A stretch of DNA of 64,000 bases. Source: Pantoea sp. 18069 (lineage in GTDB: Bacteria > Pseudomonadota > Gammaproteobacteria > Burkholderiales > Burkholderiaceae_C). The notes below the pieces were generated by a model. That model was not told the origin of the DNA. It was given only the letters and a program-made list of their open reading frames with translations, and did no database searches. Every line of letters begins with the position of its first letter. Within the stretch, counting starts at the first letter, position 1. Where the stretch lies: assembly GCF_902706035.1 (NCBI RefSeq), contig NZ_CACSJA010000001.1, positions 248,001-312,000 of the forward strand, written 5' to 3'. Shown here one piece after another: positions 22,752 through 32,610 of the stretch. Made by a program: the position numbers and the translations under genes.

Positions 22752-23827
22752 TGGAGAAACCTTCTCAGGGCCAGTCCGCAGGCGGTCAGATACGACGGCG
22801 CCTCGCGCGCCATCTTCTTGAGCCGCACATTGCTGCCGATCTGCATGCCGTCGAAAGGATTGACCAGACCACAGGCGAAGCCCGTGTGCTCGGTGATGGC
22901 CTCGACCAACCCGGGCAATGGCGCCGAGCCGCCGGCCAGCAGGATGTGGTCGACACGGTTGTAGGGCGTGCTGGTGAAGAAGAACTGCAGCGCGCGCGCG
23001 ACCTCCTGCGTCATGCTTTCGACGAAGGGCTTGAGCACGACCTGCGGATAGTCCTCGGGCAATTCGGCATTGCGCTTCTTGGCCTCGGCCTCTTCGAGCG
23101 AGAAGCCGTACTGGCGCGCGATCAGCTGCGTCAGCTGGGCGCCGCCAAACGCCTGGTCGCGCTCGTACAGCACTTCCTCATTGCGCAGGACCTGCATGCT
23201 GGTCGTCAAGGCGCCGACTTCGAACAAGGCGACGATCGCGTCCTGGCCCTGGTGCGCCAGGTTCTCGATCAGCCGGCGCGCGGCCAGGCGTGCGCAATGG
23301 GATTCGATATCGACGATCACCGGCGTCAGACCGGCCGCTTCGGCCAGGCCCTGGCGATCCTGGACCTTCTCGCGGCGCGAGGCCGCGATCAGCACATCGA
23401 CGTCGCCGGGCGAGTTCGCCGTCGGGCCGATCACGCAGAAGTCCAGGCTCACTTCATCGAGCGAAAAGGGAATGTACTGATTGGCTTCGGACTCGACCTG
23501 GACTTCGAGTTCCTGTTCACTCATTTCACCGGGCAGGGAAATCCGCTTGGTGATCACGGCCGAAGGCGGCAACGCCATGGCCACGTTCTTGCTGCGCGTG
23601 CCGCTCTTCTTCACCAGACGGCGCAGCGCTTCGGCGACTTCGTCGAATTTCTCGATATTGCCATCGGCAATCCAGCCCCGCTCCAGTGGCTCGATGCAGC
23701 ACCGCTCCAGCACCAGCGCCCCCGAGGCATCACGGCCCAGTTCAACCAGCTTGATGCTCGAGGAACTGATGTCAATACCCAGCAACGATGCAGGCTGGCG
23801 ACTGAACAGGGAACCTATTGTGATCAA
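22748..23827 (-). CDS. pilM: Type IV pilus actin-like protein PilM
   Basis: A 359-residue actin-like cytoplasmic ATP-binding protein that binds the PilN tail. I chose a TTG start at 23827, because it puts the product at ITIGSLFSRQPASLLGID, as in relatives, and has a GGGAGG ribosome site about 6 nt upstream; the much longer open frame upstream has no relation to PilM. Motifs are GIDISSSSIKLVEL (phosphate 1) and ILLAGGSAPLPGLVEAITE (adenosine). It is the first gene of pilMNOPQ, and about 275 bp separate it from the divergent mrcA. Confidence 0.94.
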   Translation of the reverse strand: MITIGSLFSRQPASLLGIDISSSSIKLVELGRDASGALVLERCCIEPLERGWIADGNIEKFDEVAEALRRLVKKSGTRSKNVAMALPPSAVITKRISLPGEMSEQELEVQVESEANQYIPFSLDEVSLDFCVIGPTANSPGDVDVLIAASRREKVQDRQGLAEAAGLTPVIVDIESHCARLAARRLIENLAHQGQDAIVALFEVGALTTSMQVLRNEEVLYERDQAFGGAQLTQLIARQYGFSLEEAEAKKRNAELPEDYPQVVLKPFVESMTQEVARALQFFFTSTPYNRVDHILLAGGSAPLPGLVEAITEHTGFACGLVNPFDGMQIGSNVRLKKMAREAPSYLTACGLALRRFLQ

Positions 23828-24102
23828 CGTGCCCTCCCGAGCCTGTAAGAAATGCAACAAAGTCTCACATCTCGCATTGATGCTATCAGCAAGAGCTTGG
23901 TGCAACCAAGATGGTTGTATCAACTGTATCCGCATTGCGTGGCCTAAATAAGACGTTTGCATGCGAAGGAAACCGCACTTCGTCGACACTTGGCGCACGC
24001 CAGTTCCGGCTGGGGCGTTTCTCCCCCCTGGCATTCTCTCCCTGTGAAGCACCCGAATCGCGGTGATTTTTATAATGCCAGTTCTTCTCCTTATGCTGCG
24101 CC

Positions 24103-26487
24103 ATGCCGACTTCTGAAAAAAACGACAAGTCCTCGCCGTCCCGCGCGTCTTCTTCCCGCCCCTCCCACCACTGGTTGACCAAGGCCCTGTTCGGGCTGCT
24201 CGGGCTGGCGGTGGCCGTCGCCGCGGGCGTGCTGCTGACGGTGGCCGTGGCGCTGGCGATGGCCTACCCCAACCTGCCGGACGTCTCCGAACTCGCGGAC
24301 TACCGCCCCAAGCTGCCGCTGCGCGTCTATTCGGCCGAAGGCGCGCTGCTCGGCGAATTCGGCGAGGAGCGCCGCACGCTGACACCCATCCAGGAAATCC
24401 CCAAGGTCATGACCGATGCGGTGCTTGCAATCGAAGACACGCGCTTCTTCGAGCACGGCGGCGTGGACTACAAGGGCATGGCGCGCGCCGTGCTCGCCAA
24501 CCTGGGCGCGGGTGGCAAGAGCCAGGGCGCTTCCACCATCACCATGCAGGTCGCACGCAACGTCTATCTTTCCTCGGAAAAGACGTTCACGCGCAAGATC
24601 TATGAAGTGCTGCTGACCTTCAAGCTCGAGCACCTGCTGAGCAAGAACCAGATCCTCGAGATCTACATGAACCAGATCTACCTGGGCAACCGCGCCTATG
24701 GCTTCGCGGCCGCGTCCGAAGCCTATTTCGGCAAGCCGCTCAAGGCGATCTCGATCGCCGAAGCCGCGATGCTCGCCGGTCTGCCCAAGGCGCCCTCGGC
24801 CTACAACCCGATCAGCAACCCCAAGCGCGCGCGCAGCCGCCAGCTCTACATCATCGAGCGCATGGAGGAAAACGGCTTCATCACGGCCGCCGAAGCCGTG
24901 CAGGCCAAGCAGGAAGAGCTCAAGATCAGCTCGGGCAGCAACAACACCCGCGTGCATGCGGAATACGTGGCCGAAATGGCGCGCCAGCTGATCTACGCCC
25001 AGTACGGTGCAGAGGCCTACACGCGCGGCATCAATGTCTACACCACGCTCAACGCGGGTGAACAGGACGCCGCCTATACCGCCTTGCGCAAGGGCATCAT
25101 GGATTACGAGCGCCGCCAGCACTACCGCGGCCCGGAACGCTTCATCGCCCTGCCCCAGGACCCCGAGGAGCAGGAAAACGCGATCGACGACGTGCTCGCC
25201 AACCATCCCGACAACGGCAACGTGCTGTCCGCCGTGGTGCTCGAGGCTTCGCCGCGCAAGATCGTCGCGACCCGCGCCGACGGCGAGAAATTCGAGATCA
25301 CCGGCGAGGGTCTCAGGCCCGCCCAGTCCGGCCTGAGCGACAAGGCGCCGCCCAACACCAAGCTGCGCGCCGGCGCCGTGATCCGCGTGGTGAAGACGCC
25401 CAAGAACACCTGGGAAATCACCCAGTTGCCCGAAGTCGAAGGCGCGTTCGTCGCGCTCGACCCGAAAACCGGCGCCATCCGCGCGCTGGTCGGCGGTTTC
25501 GACTTCGGCAAGAACAAGTTCAACCACGTGACCCAGGCCTGGCGCCAGCCTGGCTCGAGCTTCAAGCCGTTCATCTATTCGGCCGCGCTGGAAAAAGGCT
25601 TCTCGCCGGCGACGATGATCAACGACGCACCGATCTTCTTCAGCGCCGGCACGACCGGTGGCCAGCCGTGGGAGCCCAAGAACTACGACAGCCGCTACGA
25701 CGGCCCGATGAGCATGCGCACCGGCCTGAACAAGTCCAAGAACATGATCTCGATCCGCCTGCTGCAGGCGATAGGCCCCAAGTACGGCCAGGAATGGGTC
25801 ACGCATTTCGGCTTTGATGCCGACAAGCACCCCGCCTACCTGACCATGGCCCTGGGCGCGGGCTCGGTCACGCCCATGCAGATGGCCGCGGGCTATGCGG
25901 TGTTCGCCAATGGCGGGCGCCGCGTCAACCCCTGGCTGATCACGCGCATCACCGACCACAAGGGCCGCGTGCTGTCCGAGTACCAGCCCCAGGCGCTCGA
26001 GCAGCTGCCCGAAGCGATTCCGCCACGCAATGCGTTCATCATGAACAGCCTGCTGCAGGACGTCGCCCGCGTCGGCACCGCGGCACGCGCCCAGGCCACG
26101 CTCAAGCGCCCCGACCTCTACGGCAAGACCGGCACCACCAACGACTCGGTCGATGCCTGGTTCGGCGGCTTCCAGCCCACGCTGGCCGCCGTGACCTGGA
26201 TAGGCTACGACACACCACGCAACCTGGGCTCGCGCGAGACCGGTGGCGGCCTGAGCCTGCCGATCTGGATAGACTTCATGCAGCACGCGCTCAAGGGGGT
26301 TCCCGTGGCCGAGCTGCCCGTGCCGCCCGGCGTCGTCAACGTCGGCGGCGAATGGTTCTATGAGGAGTTCGCGCGCAATGCGGGCGTGAGCAGCCTGGGC
26401 GTGCCCGAAGGCGCATCCGAAGGCAGCGCTTCGCCACCGCCAGCCAGCGAGGAGCGCAATCGCATCCTGGACCTTTTCAGGAACTAG
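24103..26487 (+). CDS. mrcA: Penicillin-binding protein 1A, bifunctional peptidoglycan synthase
   Basis: A 794-residue class A PBP anchored by one helix near residues 28-50. The glycosyltransferase (GT51) domain has EDTRFFEHGGVDYKG and GASTITMQVARN; the transpeptidase has the nucleophile Ser485 in SSFK (485-488), the SKN triad in LNKSKNMISIRL and KTGTT (675-679). It polymerises and crosslinks peptidoglycan in the periplasm. The position opposite pilM is typical in Betaproteobacteria. A strong terminator follows. Confidence 0.96.
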   Translation: MPTSEKNDKSSPSRASSSRPSHHWLTKALFGLLGLAVAVAAGVLLTVAVALAMAYPNLPDVSELADYRPKLPLRVYSAEGALLGEFGEERRTLTPIQEIPKVMTDAVLAIEDTRFFEHGGVDYKGMARAVLANLGAGGKSQGASTITMQVARNVYLSSEKTFTRKIYEVLLTFKLEHLLSKNQILEIYMNQIYLGNRAYGFAAASEAYFGKPLKAISIAEAAMLAGLPKAPSAYNPISNPKRARSRQLYIIERMEENGFITAAEAVQAKQEELKISSGSNNTRVHAEYVAEMARQLIYAQYGAEAYTRGINVYTTLNAGEQDAAYTALRKGIMDYERRQHYRGPERFIALPQDPEEQENAIDDVLANHPDNGNVLSAVVLEASPRKIVATRADGEKFEITGEGLRPAQSGLSDKAPPNTKLRAGAVIRVVKTPKNTWEITQLPEVEGAFVALDPKTGAIRALVGGFDFGKNKFNHVTQAWRQPGSSFKPFIYSAALEKGFSPATMINDAPIFFSAGTTGGQPWEPKNYDSRYDGPMSMRTGLNKSKNMISIRLLQAIGPKYGQEWVTHFGFDADKHPAYLTMALGAGSVTPMQMAAGYAVFANGGRRVNPWLITRITDHKGRVLSEYQPQALEQLPEAIPPRNAFIMNSLLQDVARVGTAARAQATLKRPDLYGKTGTTNDSVDAWFGGFQPTLAAVTWIGYDTPRNLGSRETGGGLSLPIWIDFMQHALKGVPVAELPVPPGVVNVGGEWFYEEFARNAGVSSLGVPEGASEGSASPPPASEERNRILDLFRN

Positions 26488-26496
26488 GCCCCATCG

Positions 26497-26533
26497 AAAA
26501 AGCCCCTGACGGCAACGACCGCAGGGGCTTTTT
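26497..26533. terminator. Bidirectional intrinsic terminator between mrcA and cyaY
   Basis: AAAAAGCCCCTG (26497-26508) and CAGGGGCTTTTT (26522-26533) form a perfect 12-bp stem with a 13-nt loop and T-runs on both strands, serving the convergent mrcA and cyaY genes. Confidence 0.93.
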
Positions 26534-26553
26534 CGTGTCTGGCGCCGGGCCTA

Positions 26554-26889
26554 TCAGGCCTTGAACGTCAGTTCGAGCCCGGATTGCTCGGACGCATAAC
26601 GGCTCAGGCAGGCAAAGAACTCGCCCGCGCCCTTGGTGTCCAGCCAGCAGGCCTGGTCGGCGTCGTGGCGGAAATGGAAGCCGCCGGCCCTGGCCGCCAG
26701 CCACACTTCGTGCAGAGGTCTTTGCAGGTTGATCACAATCTGGCTGCGGTTGGGAAAGGACAGCGTGACCATGCCTCCCGCACGCTGGGCATCGATATCG
26801 GCGTCGGATTCGTCATTGATGCGGTCGCATCCCTGCTCCACCGCGAGCAGCAGCTTTTCAGCACAATCGAGAAATTCAAGGTCGTTCAT
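26554..26889 (-). CDS. cyaY: Iron-sulfur cluster assembly protein CyaY (frataxin)
   Basis: A 111-residue frataxin homologue that binds iron and regulates Fe-S cluster assembly. The ATG at 26889 gives [18 protein letters not shown]. The acidic helix ([18 protein letters not shown]) and the beta-sheet segment [19 protein letters not shown], then [13 protein letters not shown], are conserved. Length is usual. It is divergent from lptM, 12 bp apart start to start, so their regulatory sequences overlap. Confidence 0.92.
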   Translation of the reverse strand: MNDLEFLDCAEKLLLAVEQGCDRINDESDADIDAQRAGGMVTLSFPNRSQIVINLQRPLHEVWLAARAGGFHFRHDADQACWLDTKGAGEFFACLSRYASEQSGLELTFKA

Positions 26890-26901
26890 TACAATCCGCA
26901 C

Positions 26902-27105
26902 ATGTTGAGAGCTTCCCAAATTCTAGTCAGGACTTTTGCCCTTGCGCTCAGTGCGGCGTCACTGGGCGCTTGCGGCCAGCGCGGGCCCCTGTATCTTCCC
27001 ACGGCACCCGAGGCGGCGCAACGTGCGACGCTGCCCGAAACGCTGCGCCCGCAGCGGGGCGACGCAACGCCGGCCCCGGTAGCGCCGCCGCCCGCCGCGC
27101 GCTGA
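26902..27105 (+). CDS. lptM: LptM (YifL-like), small lipoprotein that assists LptD maturation
   Basis: A 67-residue lipoprotein. Signal peptide [17 protein letters not shown] with lipobox LGAC (Cys24) followed by GQRGPLYLP, the family hallmark. The remainder is a Pro/Ala-rich tail. In gammaproteobacteria LptM helps the disulfide maturation of the LPS translocon LptDE. The pairing with divergent cyaY is conserved, but here lysA does not follow; msrQ converges instead. Confidence 0.85.
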   Translation: MLRASQILVRTFALALSAASLGACGQRGPLYLPTAPEAAQRATLPETLRPQRGDATPAPVAPPPAAR

Positions 27106-27110
27106 ACATC

Positions 27111-27758
27111 CTAGGCCAGGCGGCGCTTAGAGCGCAGCCAACGCTGAAGACGCCAGCCCAGCAGCAGCGCCACGATGGCGGCGTAGACCGCGACTTCGGC
27201 AAAATCGTTCTTGCCCGCGCGCATCCAGAAGAAATGCAGCAGCGCGAGCCCGGCCACCGCATAGACGCTGCGGTGCAGCCACTGCCAGCGGCGCGCACCC
27301 ATCCACCGGATCACGCGGTGCGGCGAAGTCGCGGCCAGCGCCGTGAGCAGGCTGAAAGCCAGCATGCCGACCAGGATGAACGGCCGCTCGAGGATGTCGC
27401 GCCAGATCTCGCCCGGATCGAGCCCCTGGTCGAAGACCGCGTAGCACAGCAGGTGCGCCGTCGCATAGAAATACACGAACAGGCCCAGCATGCGCCGAAA
27501 GCGCGCGAGCGCGGGTACGCCCAGCGCAATGCGCGCCGGCGTGACCGCGAGCACCACGCACAGAAAGCGCAGCGTCCAGTCGCCCGTGGCGCGCAGCAAG
27601 GCCTCGGCCGGGTTCGCGCCCAGCGTGTCGAGCACCGCGCCGACGAACAACTGCGCGAACGGCAGCAGGCACAGCACGAACAGCAGCGGCTTGGCTGCCG
27701 GATGCATGAAGGCCGTTTTCCAGCGCGGGGCCGGGGCACGCATCTGCGGGGCGCTCAA
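27111..27758 (-). CDS. msrQ: MsrQ, heme-binding membrane subunit of the MsrPQ methionine sulfoxide reductase
   Basis: A 215-residue membrane protein with about six helices, passing quinone electrons to MsrP in the periplasm. Heme-ligand histidines appear in [17 protein letters not shown] and in [19 protein letters not shown]. The core [17 protein letters not shown] and the end of helix 5 match the family (YedZ). The gene overlaps the msrP stop/start by 4 bp. Confidence 0.94.
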   Translation of the reverse strand: MSAPQMRAPAPRWKTAFMHPAAKPLLFVLCLLPFAQLFVGAVLDTLGANPAEALLRATGDWTLRFLCVVLAVTPARIALGVPALARFRRMLGLFVYFYATAHLLCYAVFDQGLDPGEIWRDILERPFILVGMLAFSLLTALAATSPHRVIRWMGARRWQWLHRSVYAVAGLALLHFFWMRAGKNDFAEVAVYAAIVALLLGWRLQRWLRSKRRLA

Positions 27759-28750
27759 AACTGCTGCTTGAGGTCCATGCCCGCATAGAGCTGACCGACC
27801 TGCTCGCCGTAACCGTTGAACATCAGCGTCTTGCGCTTCTTCGCGAACAGGCCGCCCTCGCCAATGCGCCGCTCGCTGGACTGGCTCCAGCGCGGGTGCG
27901 GCACGTCAGGATTGACATTGGAATAAAAGCCGTACTCGTTGCGCGCCGCCTTGTTCCAGGCCGTTGCCGGCTGCTTGTCGGTGAGGCGGATGGCGACAAT
28001 GCTCTTGGCGCTCTTGAAGCCGTACTTCCACGGAACGACCAGGCGCACCGGCGCGCCGTTTTGCGCTGGCAGCACTTCGCCATACATGCCGAACGCCAGC
28101 AGCGTCAGCGGGTGCATGGCCTCGTCGAGGCGCAGCCCTTCGGTGTAGGGCCAGTCGAGCACCCTGCTGCGCAGGCCCGGCATCATCTTCGGATCGGCCA
28201 GCGTCACGAACTCCACGTATTTGGCACTGCCCAGCGGCTGCACGCGGCGCAGCAACTGCGCCAGCGAGTAGCCGACCCAGGGAATGACCATGGACCAGCC
28301 TTCGACGCAGCGCAGCCGGTAGATCCGCTCTTCCTGCGCGCTCAGCTGCAGCAGTTCCTGCAGATCGAACGTCGCGGGCTTGGCGACCAGGCCTTCGACC
28401 TTGATGCTCCAGGGCGTGGTCTTGAGCGTGTGCGCATTGCGCGCGGGATCGGCCTTGTCGAGGCCGAACTCGTAGTAGTTGTTGTACTGCGAGGCATCGG
28501 CATAGGCCGTGGGCGTTTCCATGGTGTTGGCGCCCGCGACCTGGCTGGGCTGGCCCGCGAGCGCAGCGAGCTTGCCCGGGCGCTGCACCGCAGCCAGCGC
28601 ATCGCGCCCGGCCCAGGCGGCAAGCGTGCCCCCGGCTGCGCCCGCAGCCACGGTACGCAGCCACTGGCGCCGTTCCTCGTAGACCGGCTGGGGCGTGATC
28701 TCGCTGCTGCGGGCATGGGAAAAGCCGTCGCGATCGGTTCGTATCAGCAT
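27755..28750 (-). CDS. msrP: MsrP, periplasmic molybdopterin methionine sulfoxide reductase
   Basis: A 331-residue enzyme that repairs oxidised methionines in envelope proteins. The ATG at 28750 has a strong AAGGAG site. It carries a Tat signal (RRQWLRT, residues 27-33), and the molybdenum-ligand cysteine lies in [17 protein letters not shown]. Other conserved parts are [11 protein letters not shown] and [16 protein letters not shown]. First gene of msrPQ. Confidence 0.95.
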   Translation of the reverse strand: MLIRTDRDGFSHARSSEITPQPVYEERRQWLRTVAAGAAGGTLAAWAGRDALAAVQRPGKLAALAGQPSQVAGANTMETPTAYADASQYNNYYEFGLDKADPARNAHTLKTTPWSIKVEGLVAKPATFDLQELLQLSAQEERIYRLRCVEGWSMVIPWVGYSLAQLLRRVQPLGSAKYVEFVTLADPKMMPGLRSRVLDWPYTEGLRLDEAMHPLTLLAFGMYGEVLPAQNGAPVRLVVPWKYGFKSAKSIVAIRLTDKQPATAWNKAARNEYGFYSNVNPDVPHPRWSQSSERRIGEGGLFAKKRKTLMFNGYGEQVGQLYAGMDLKQQF

Positions 28751-28820
28751 GGCAGCTCCTTGGACAGACAGCCTTGTCTGATGCATTGTGACTGTGGATG
28801 GTTCACTGCGCACGGCAACA

Positions 28821-28915
28821 AAAAAAGGCCCCCACGCTTGCCTCACTGCGTGTGGCTGCCTGGGGGGCAAAGCCCCCCATTCTTTTTGTCTTGGGGCGGC
28901 CCGGCGACAAAAAAA
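28821..28915. repeat. Dispersed repeat family 1, copy 1
   Basis: About 95 bp, matching another stretch at 62372-62466: both contain CCCCCACGCTTGCCTCACTG, a G/C hairpin in the middle, CTTTTTGTC, GGGGCGGCCCGGCGACAA and a terminal A-run. Here the middle is GGGGGGCAAAGCCCCCC. It is non-coding and its right end runs into the ccsB terminator. Confidence 0.88.
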
Positions 28916-28942
28916 GAGCGCCCATCGCTGAACGCTCTTTTT
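28911..28942 (-). terminator. Intrinsic terminator of the resB-ccsB operon
   Basis: AAAAAGAGCG (28911-28920) and CGCTCTTTTT (28933-28942) make a 10-bp stem with a 12-nt loop. On the minus strand the T-run follows directly and continues into the dispersed repeat. Confidence 0.85.
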
Positions 28943-28960
28943 CGCGGAACCCGGCGTGAC

Positions 28961-30307
28961 TTACAGCTCGCCGTAGCTGTGCAGGCCGCTGAGGAACATG
29001 TTCACGCCCAGAAAGGCGAACGTCGTCACGCCCAGGCCGGTTAAGGCCCACCAGGCGGACACGGTGCCGCGCAAGCCCTTGACGAGGCGCATGTGCAGCC
29101 AGGCCGCGTAGTTGAGCCAGACGATCAGCGCCCAGGTTTCCTTCGGGTCCCAGCTCCAGTAGCCGCCCCAGGCCTCGGCCGCCCAGAGCGCGCCCAGCAC
29201 GGTGGCGATGGTGAAGAACGCAAAGCCCACGGCAATCGACTTGTACATCACGTCATCGAGGATCTCGAACGACGGCAGGCGTGCGGCGATATGCTTGCGC
29301 GCCAGCAGGATGCCGGCCACGATCAGCGCCGAAATGCCGAAGTACACGGTCCAGTAGCTGCCGCCGCTCTCGGTCGCGCCCTGGCGGAACACGATGGGCT
29401 CGAAGCACAGCACGATGCCCAGCAGCCACAGCGGTGCGAGCTTGTACCAGCGGGTTTCGCCTGCCTGCTGCTTGATCAGGTAGGCGAATGCGACCATGGC
29501 CGCGAGCGCGAACGTGCCGTAGCCGATGAAGTTGGCGGGCACATGCAGTTTCATCCACCAGCTCTTGAGCGCCGGCACCAGCGGCTGGATCTCGTGCGCT
29601 TCGCGCACCAGCGTGTACCAGAGCAAAAAGCCCACGGCCGCGCTCACCACCAGCATCACAAAGGCGCCGAGCGCGCGGGTGTCGTAGTTTTCCTCGTAGT
29701 AGAGGTAGAAGGTCGCGGTCATCCAGCAGAACATCACGAACACTTCGTAGAGGTTGCTGACCGGAATATGGCCGATGTCGGCGCCCAGCAGATAGCTTTC
29801 GTACCAGCGCACCATGGAGCCGATCAGCGCCATCGCAATCGCCACCCAGGCGATGCGCGAGCCCAGCAGCGACATGGTCCGGCCCTCGTTGCGCGAGAAC
29901 ATGCCTATCCAGTAGAAGATGGTGCTCATGAAGAACAGCATGCTCATCCAGAGGATGGCCGACTGGCTCGAGAGGAAATATTTGAGACCGAACACGGTTT
30001 CTGCCCGGGCCAGGTCGCCTGCGCCATCGACCTGGTACAGGCCCAGCGCGAGCAGCGAAAACCCCGCCACGGCCAGCGTCAGCACGCGCAGCGGACGCCA
30101 GAACCAGCACAACCAGATGAGGGTGGGAATGGTGCCCAGCAGGATGGCCTTTTCATAGCCATCCATGTAGTCCGCATAGCGCTGCAGCGCGAACAGCCCG
30201 CCCGCCGTGACGATCACGGCAAACAGCCAGTCGAACCAGTTGCGGCGCGAAAAATACCCCGAATGCAGGGTGATGGTCTCGGAAGAGTCGGTCGTTGCGG
30301 TCGTCAT
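28961..30307 (-). CDS. ccsB: Cytochrome c biogenesis protein CcsB (CcsA/ResC-type)
   Basis: A 448-residue, multi-helix membrane protein of the system II cytochrome c maturation pathway, which exports heme and attaches it to apocytochromes. The tryptophan-rich heme motif is WGGYWSWDPKETWALIVWLN, and external histidines are seen in HIPVSNLYEVFV, KLHVPANFIGYG and NYAAWLHMRL. It overlaps the resB stop by 4 bp. Names vary (CcsA, CcsB, ResC). Confidence 0.94.
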   Translation of the reverse strand: MTTATTDSSETITLHSGYFSRRNWFDWLFAVIVTAGGLFALQRYADYMDGYEKAILLGTIPTLIWLCWFWRPLRVLTLAVAGFSLLALGLYQVDGAGDLARAETVFGLKYFLSSQSAILWMSMLFFMSTIFYWIGMFSRNEGRTMSLLGSRIAWVAIAMALIGSMVRWYESYLLGADIGHIPVSNLYEVFVMFCWMTATFYLYYEENYDTRALGAFVMLVVSAAVGFLLWYTLVREAHEIQPLVPALKSWWMKLHVPANFIGYGTFALAAMVAFAYLIKQQAGETRWYKLAPLWLLGIVLCFEPIVFRQGATESGGSYWTVYFGISALIVAGILLARKHIAARLPSFEILDDVMYKSIAVGFAFFTIATVLGALWAAEAWGGYWSWDPKETWALIVWLNYAAWLHMRLVKGLRGTVSAWWALTGLGVTTFAFLGVNMFLSGLHSYGEL

Positions 30308-32463
30308 TCAGAAGCTCCCGGGCTGCGCGCAGTCGGCTTGGCGCCAATGAGTTTTTCGGTCAGCATGGCAAAGTCCTTGTCACCTTCCATGGTCTGGCGG
30401 TTGGTGGAAAGGGCCACGGTGGCGTAGCTGCTGCCTTCGCCGGCGGGGGCCAGCCAGATCCACAGGCGTCGATCACGCACGTAGAGCATGGCAAAGATCC
30501 CCAGAATCAGGAACAGGCAACCCAGATAGACTACGTTCTTGCCGGGCCCACGTGTGACCTGGAAAACGCTGGCTTGCACATGCGTGAAATCGTCGAGCAT
30601 GAATGCCATCGGCGCGGGATAGAACTGGGCGTCGCTCAGCGAGAACACCGCCTGCGTCATGAACGCCAGCGTCTGCTCGTTGTTTTCCATCGCCGGCAGG
30701 CCCGACTGCTGGCGCAGCGACTGCGCCATCTCGAACAGCACGCCATTCAAGATGCGCACCAGCACTTCGCTGGCGCGCGTGCGCTCGGCCTCGGGCACGT
30801 TCTGCTCCATGAAGCGCGCGATCGCCTGCAGACCGCCGACCTTCACGCCCGCATCGTCCGTCGTGCCCGCATACATTTCCAGCGCGCGCAGCGCCGACTG
30901 CATCAGCGGCTCGCGCAGATCGGGGCGGGCCGCGTCGACCGCCTGCGCCACATAGCTGCGCGCCGCCTGCGCGCGCAGCGCGGGCTCGGCCAGCGCCACG
31001 CGCAGGCGCAGGAACGTGTCCATCGAGCCTTCGACGTCGGCCGGCACGCGCAGGAAGCGGAATGCATCGACCGGGTTGTCGCGCACGCCCAGCAGGAACA
31101 CCGGGTTGCCGTCACCCGTGTCCACGGGCAGCATGTAGTTCTGGTACTCGCGCGCCTGGCCCGAAGCGTCGCGCAGCTTGTAGCCAATGCTGGGACCGAT
31201 GTTGCGCAGCTCTTTTTCGGTCGTGGTCTTGTGGCCTGCACCCAGGCGCGCGTCGATCGCTGATTTGAGGTCGACCTTGCGCACATCGGTGCCCGAAGCC
31301 ATCGCGCCCTTGGCCGCGCCGAAGTTTTCCACGTTGATGGTGCGCAGCGCCGTGTATTCAAGCGTCAGCGTGTCTTCGCCATTGCCCCGGCCTTCGCCCG
31401 AGCGCGTGAATTCGCTGGTGCCGCCGATGATGCCCTCGACCGTGAACGGCTTGCCCGTGCCGTCCAGGGGCACGGCGCGCATCTTGACCGACGAACCGCC
31501 GTCGTCAAAGCTCGACTGGTAGATTTCCACGCCCTTGTAATGCGCGGGATGGTTGACTTCGATGCGCCGGGCCGTCTGCTCGCCGGTGTGCTTGTCGTGA
31601 ATGATCACTTCACTGGCGAACAGCTTGGGCATGCCCGTCGAGTAGTACTCGACGATGAACTTCTTGAGTTCCACCGCGAATGGCAGCTCCTGCAGCAACA
31701 CCCCGTCCGACTGGCTCAGGATGGCGGTGCTCGACTGCGTGCCTTCGGCGACCATCAGATTGCCGCGGAACGTAGGGTTGCGCTCGGACAGACGGTGCTC
31801 GGGCGCGACGTCCGACACCCGGCCGCCGCCGGTATAGGGCGTCTTGTCGCCAAACAGCATCTGCGCGCGCACGATCAGGTCGCCGTCGAACAGCCCGCCC
31901 AGACAGATCAGCACGATGGAGCTGTGCGCGGCGATGTAGCCCAGCTTGTGCGCTGCACCGGCCTTGGCGGCCACCATCCAGCCCGTGCCGCGCGGCTGCA
32001 GCTTGACTTTCCAGCCCCCGGTGACCAGCAGCTTGCCCAGGCGCTGCGCCGCGTCCTGCGGGCTGCCGCGCACTTCGGCCTGGGCGCGGTGGCGAAAGGC
32101 TTCCAGGCTCTTCTCGCGGATGTTTTCCTTGTAGGTGCGCAGGTCAGCCAGGTACTTGGGCGCATTGCGCGCCACGCACAGGCTGGTGCTGGCCACGAGA
32201 AACGCCAGGATCAGCAGGAACCACCAGGCGCTGTAGACCGCGTTGAGCTTGAGCGCCAGGAACAGCTGCGACCAGAACGGGCCGAACTGGTTCACATAAT
32301 TGACCGCGGGCTCATGCTGCTTGAGCACCGTGCCGATCACCGACGCGATGCAGATCACCGAGAGCAAGGCAATCGCAAAGCGCATCGAGGACAGCAACTC
32401 GACGGTCGCGCGCCAAGCCTGAGAGCCAAAGGAGGAAGTCGCGCGCGAAGAGGTGTCTGGCAT
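30304..32463 (-). CDS. resB: Cytochrome c biogenesis protein ResB (Ccs1)
   Basis: A 719-residue membrane protein that with CcsB forms the system II cytochrome c synthetase. The ATG at 32463 (MPDTSSRATSSFGSQ) is the likely start. A first helix pair (ELLSSMRFAIALLSVICIA, WWFLLILAFLVASTSLCVA), the conserved GYIAAHSSIVLICLGGL, a long periplasmic domain (about residues 170-620) and a last helix near 640-660 fit the family. It lies about 150 bp after the cytochrome c4 gene, which would be a client protein. Confidence 0.94.
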   Translation of the reverse strand: MPDTSSRATSSFGSQAWRATVELLSSMRFAIALLSVICIASVIGTVLKQHEPAVNYVNQFGPFWSQLFLALKLNAVYSAWWFLLILAFLVASTSLCVARNAPKYLADLRTYKENIREKSLEAFRHRAQAEVRGSPQDAAQRLGKLLVTGGWKVKLQPRGTGWMVAAKAGAAHKLGYIAAHSSIVLICLGGLFDGDLIVRAQMLFGDKTPYTGGGRVSDVAPEHRLSERNPTFRGNLMVAEGTQSSTAILSQSDGVLLQELPFAVELKKFIVEYYSTGMPKLFASEVIIHDKHTGEQTARRIEVNHPAHYKGVEIYQSSFDDGGSSVKMRAVPLDGTGKPFTVEGIIGGTSEFTRSGEGRGNGEDTLTLEYTALRTINVENFGAAKGAMASGTDVRKVDLKSAIDARLGAGHKTTTEKELRNIGPSIGYKLRDASGQAREYQNYMLPVDTGDGNPVFLLGVRDNPVDAFRFLRVPADVEGSMDTFLRLRVALAEPALRAQAARSYVAQAVDAARPDLREPLMQSALRALEMYAGTTDDAGVKVGGLQAIARFMEQNVPEAERTRASEVLVRILNGVLFEMAQSLRQQSGLPAMENNEQTLAFMTQAVFSLSDAQFYPAPMAFMLDDFTHVQASVFQVTRGPGKNVVYLGCLFLILGIFAMLYVRDRRLWIWLAPAGEGSSYATVALSTNRQTMEGDKDFAMLTEKLIGAKPTARSPGASE

Positions 32464-32610
32464 GGAGGAAGTAACGCAAAGCCCGAAAGCAAAAAGGCGG
32501 GGCCACCTCAGCAAAGGATGGACCCGCCCATTGGGGTTGAGTGATTGGCGTTTGGTTCCCTGCGCTGGTGCGAAACCATTCAACGCCGGGCAACAAACGC
32601 TAAAAACGCT

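Noticed and set aside
24091..26286. 731-residue minus-strand open frame opposite mrcA
   Set aside because: It mirrors mrcA and has no recognisable domain; all penicillin-binding motifs are on the plus strand.
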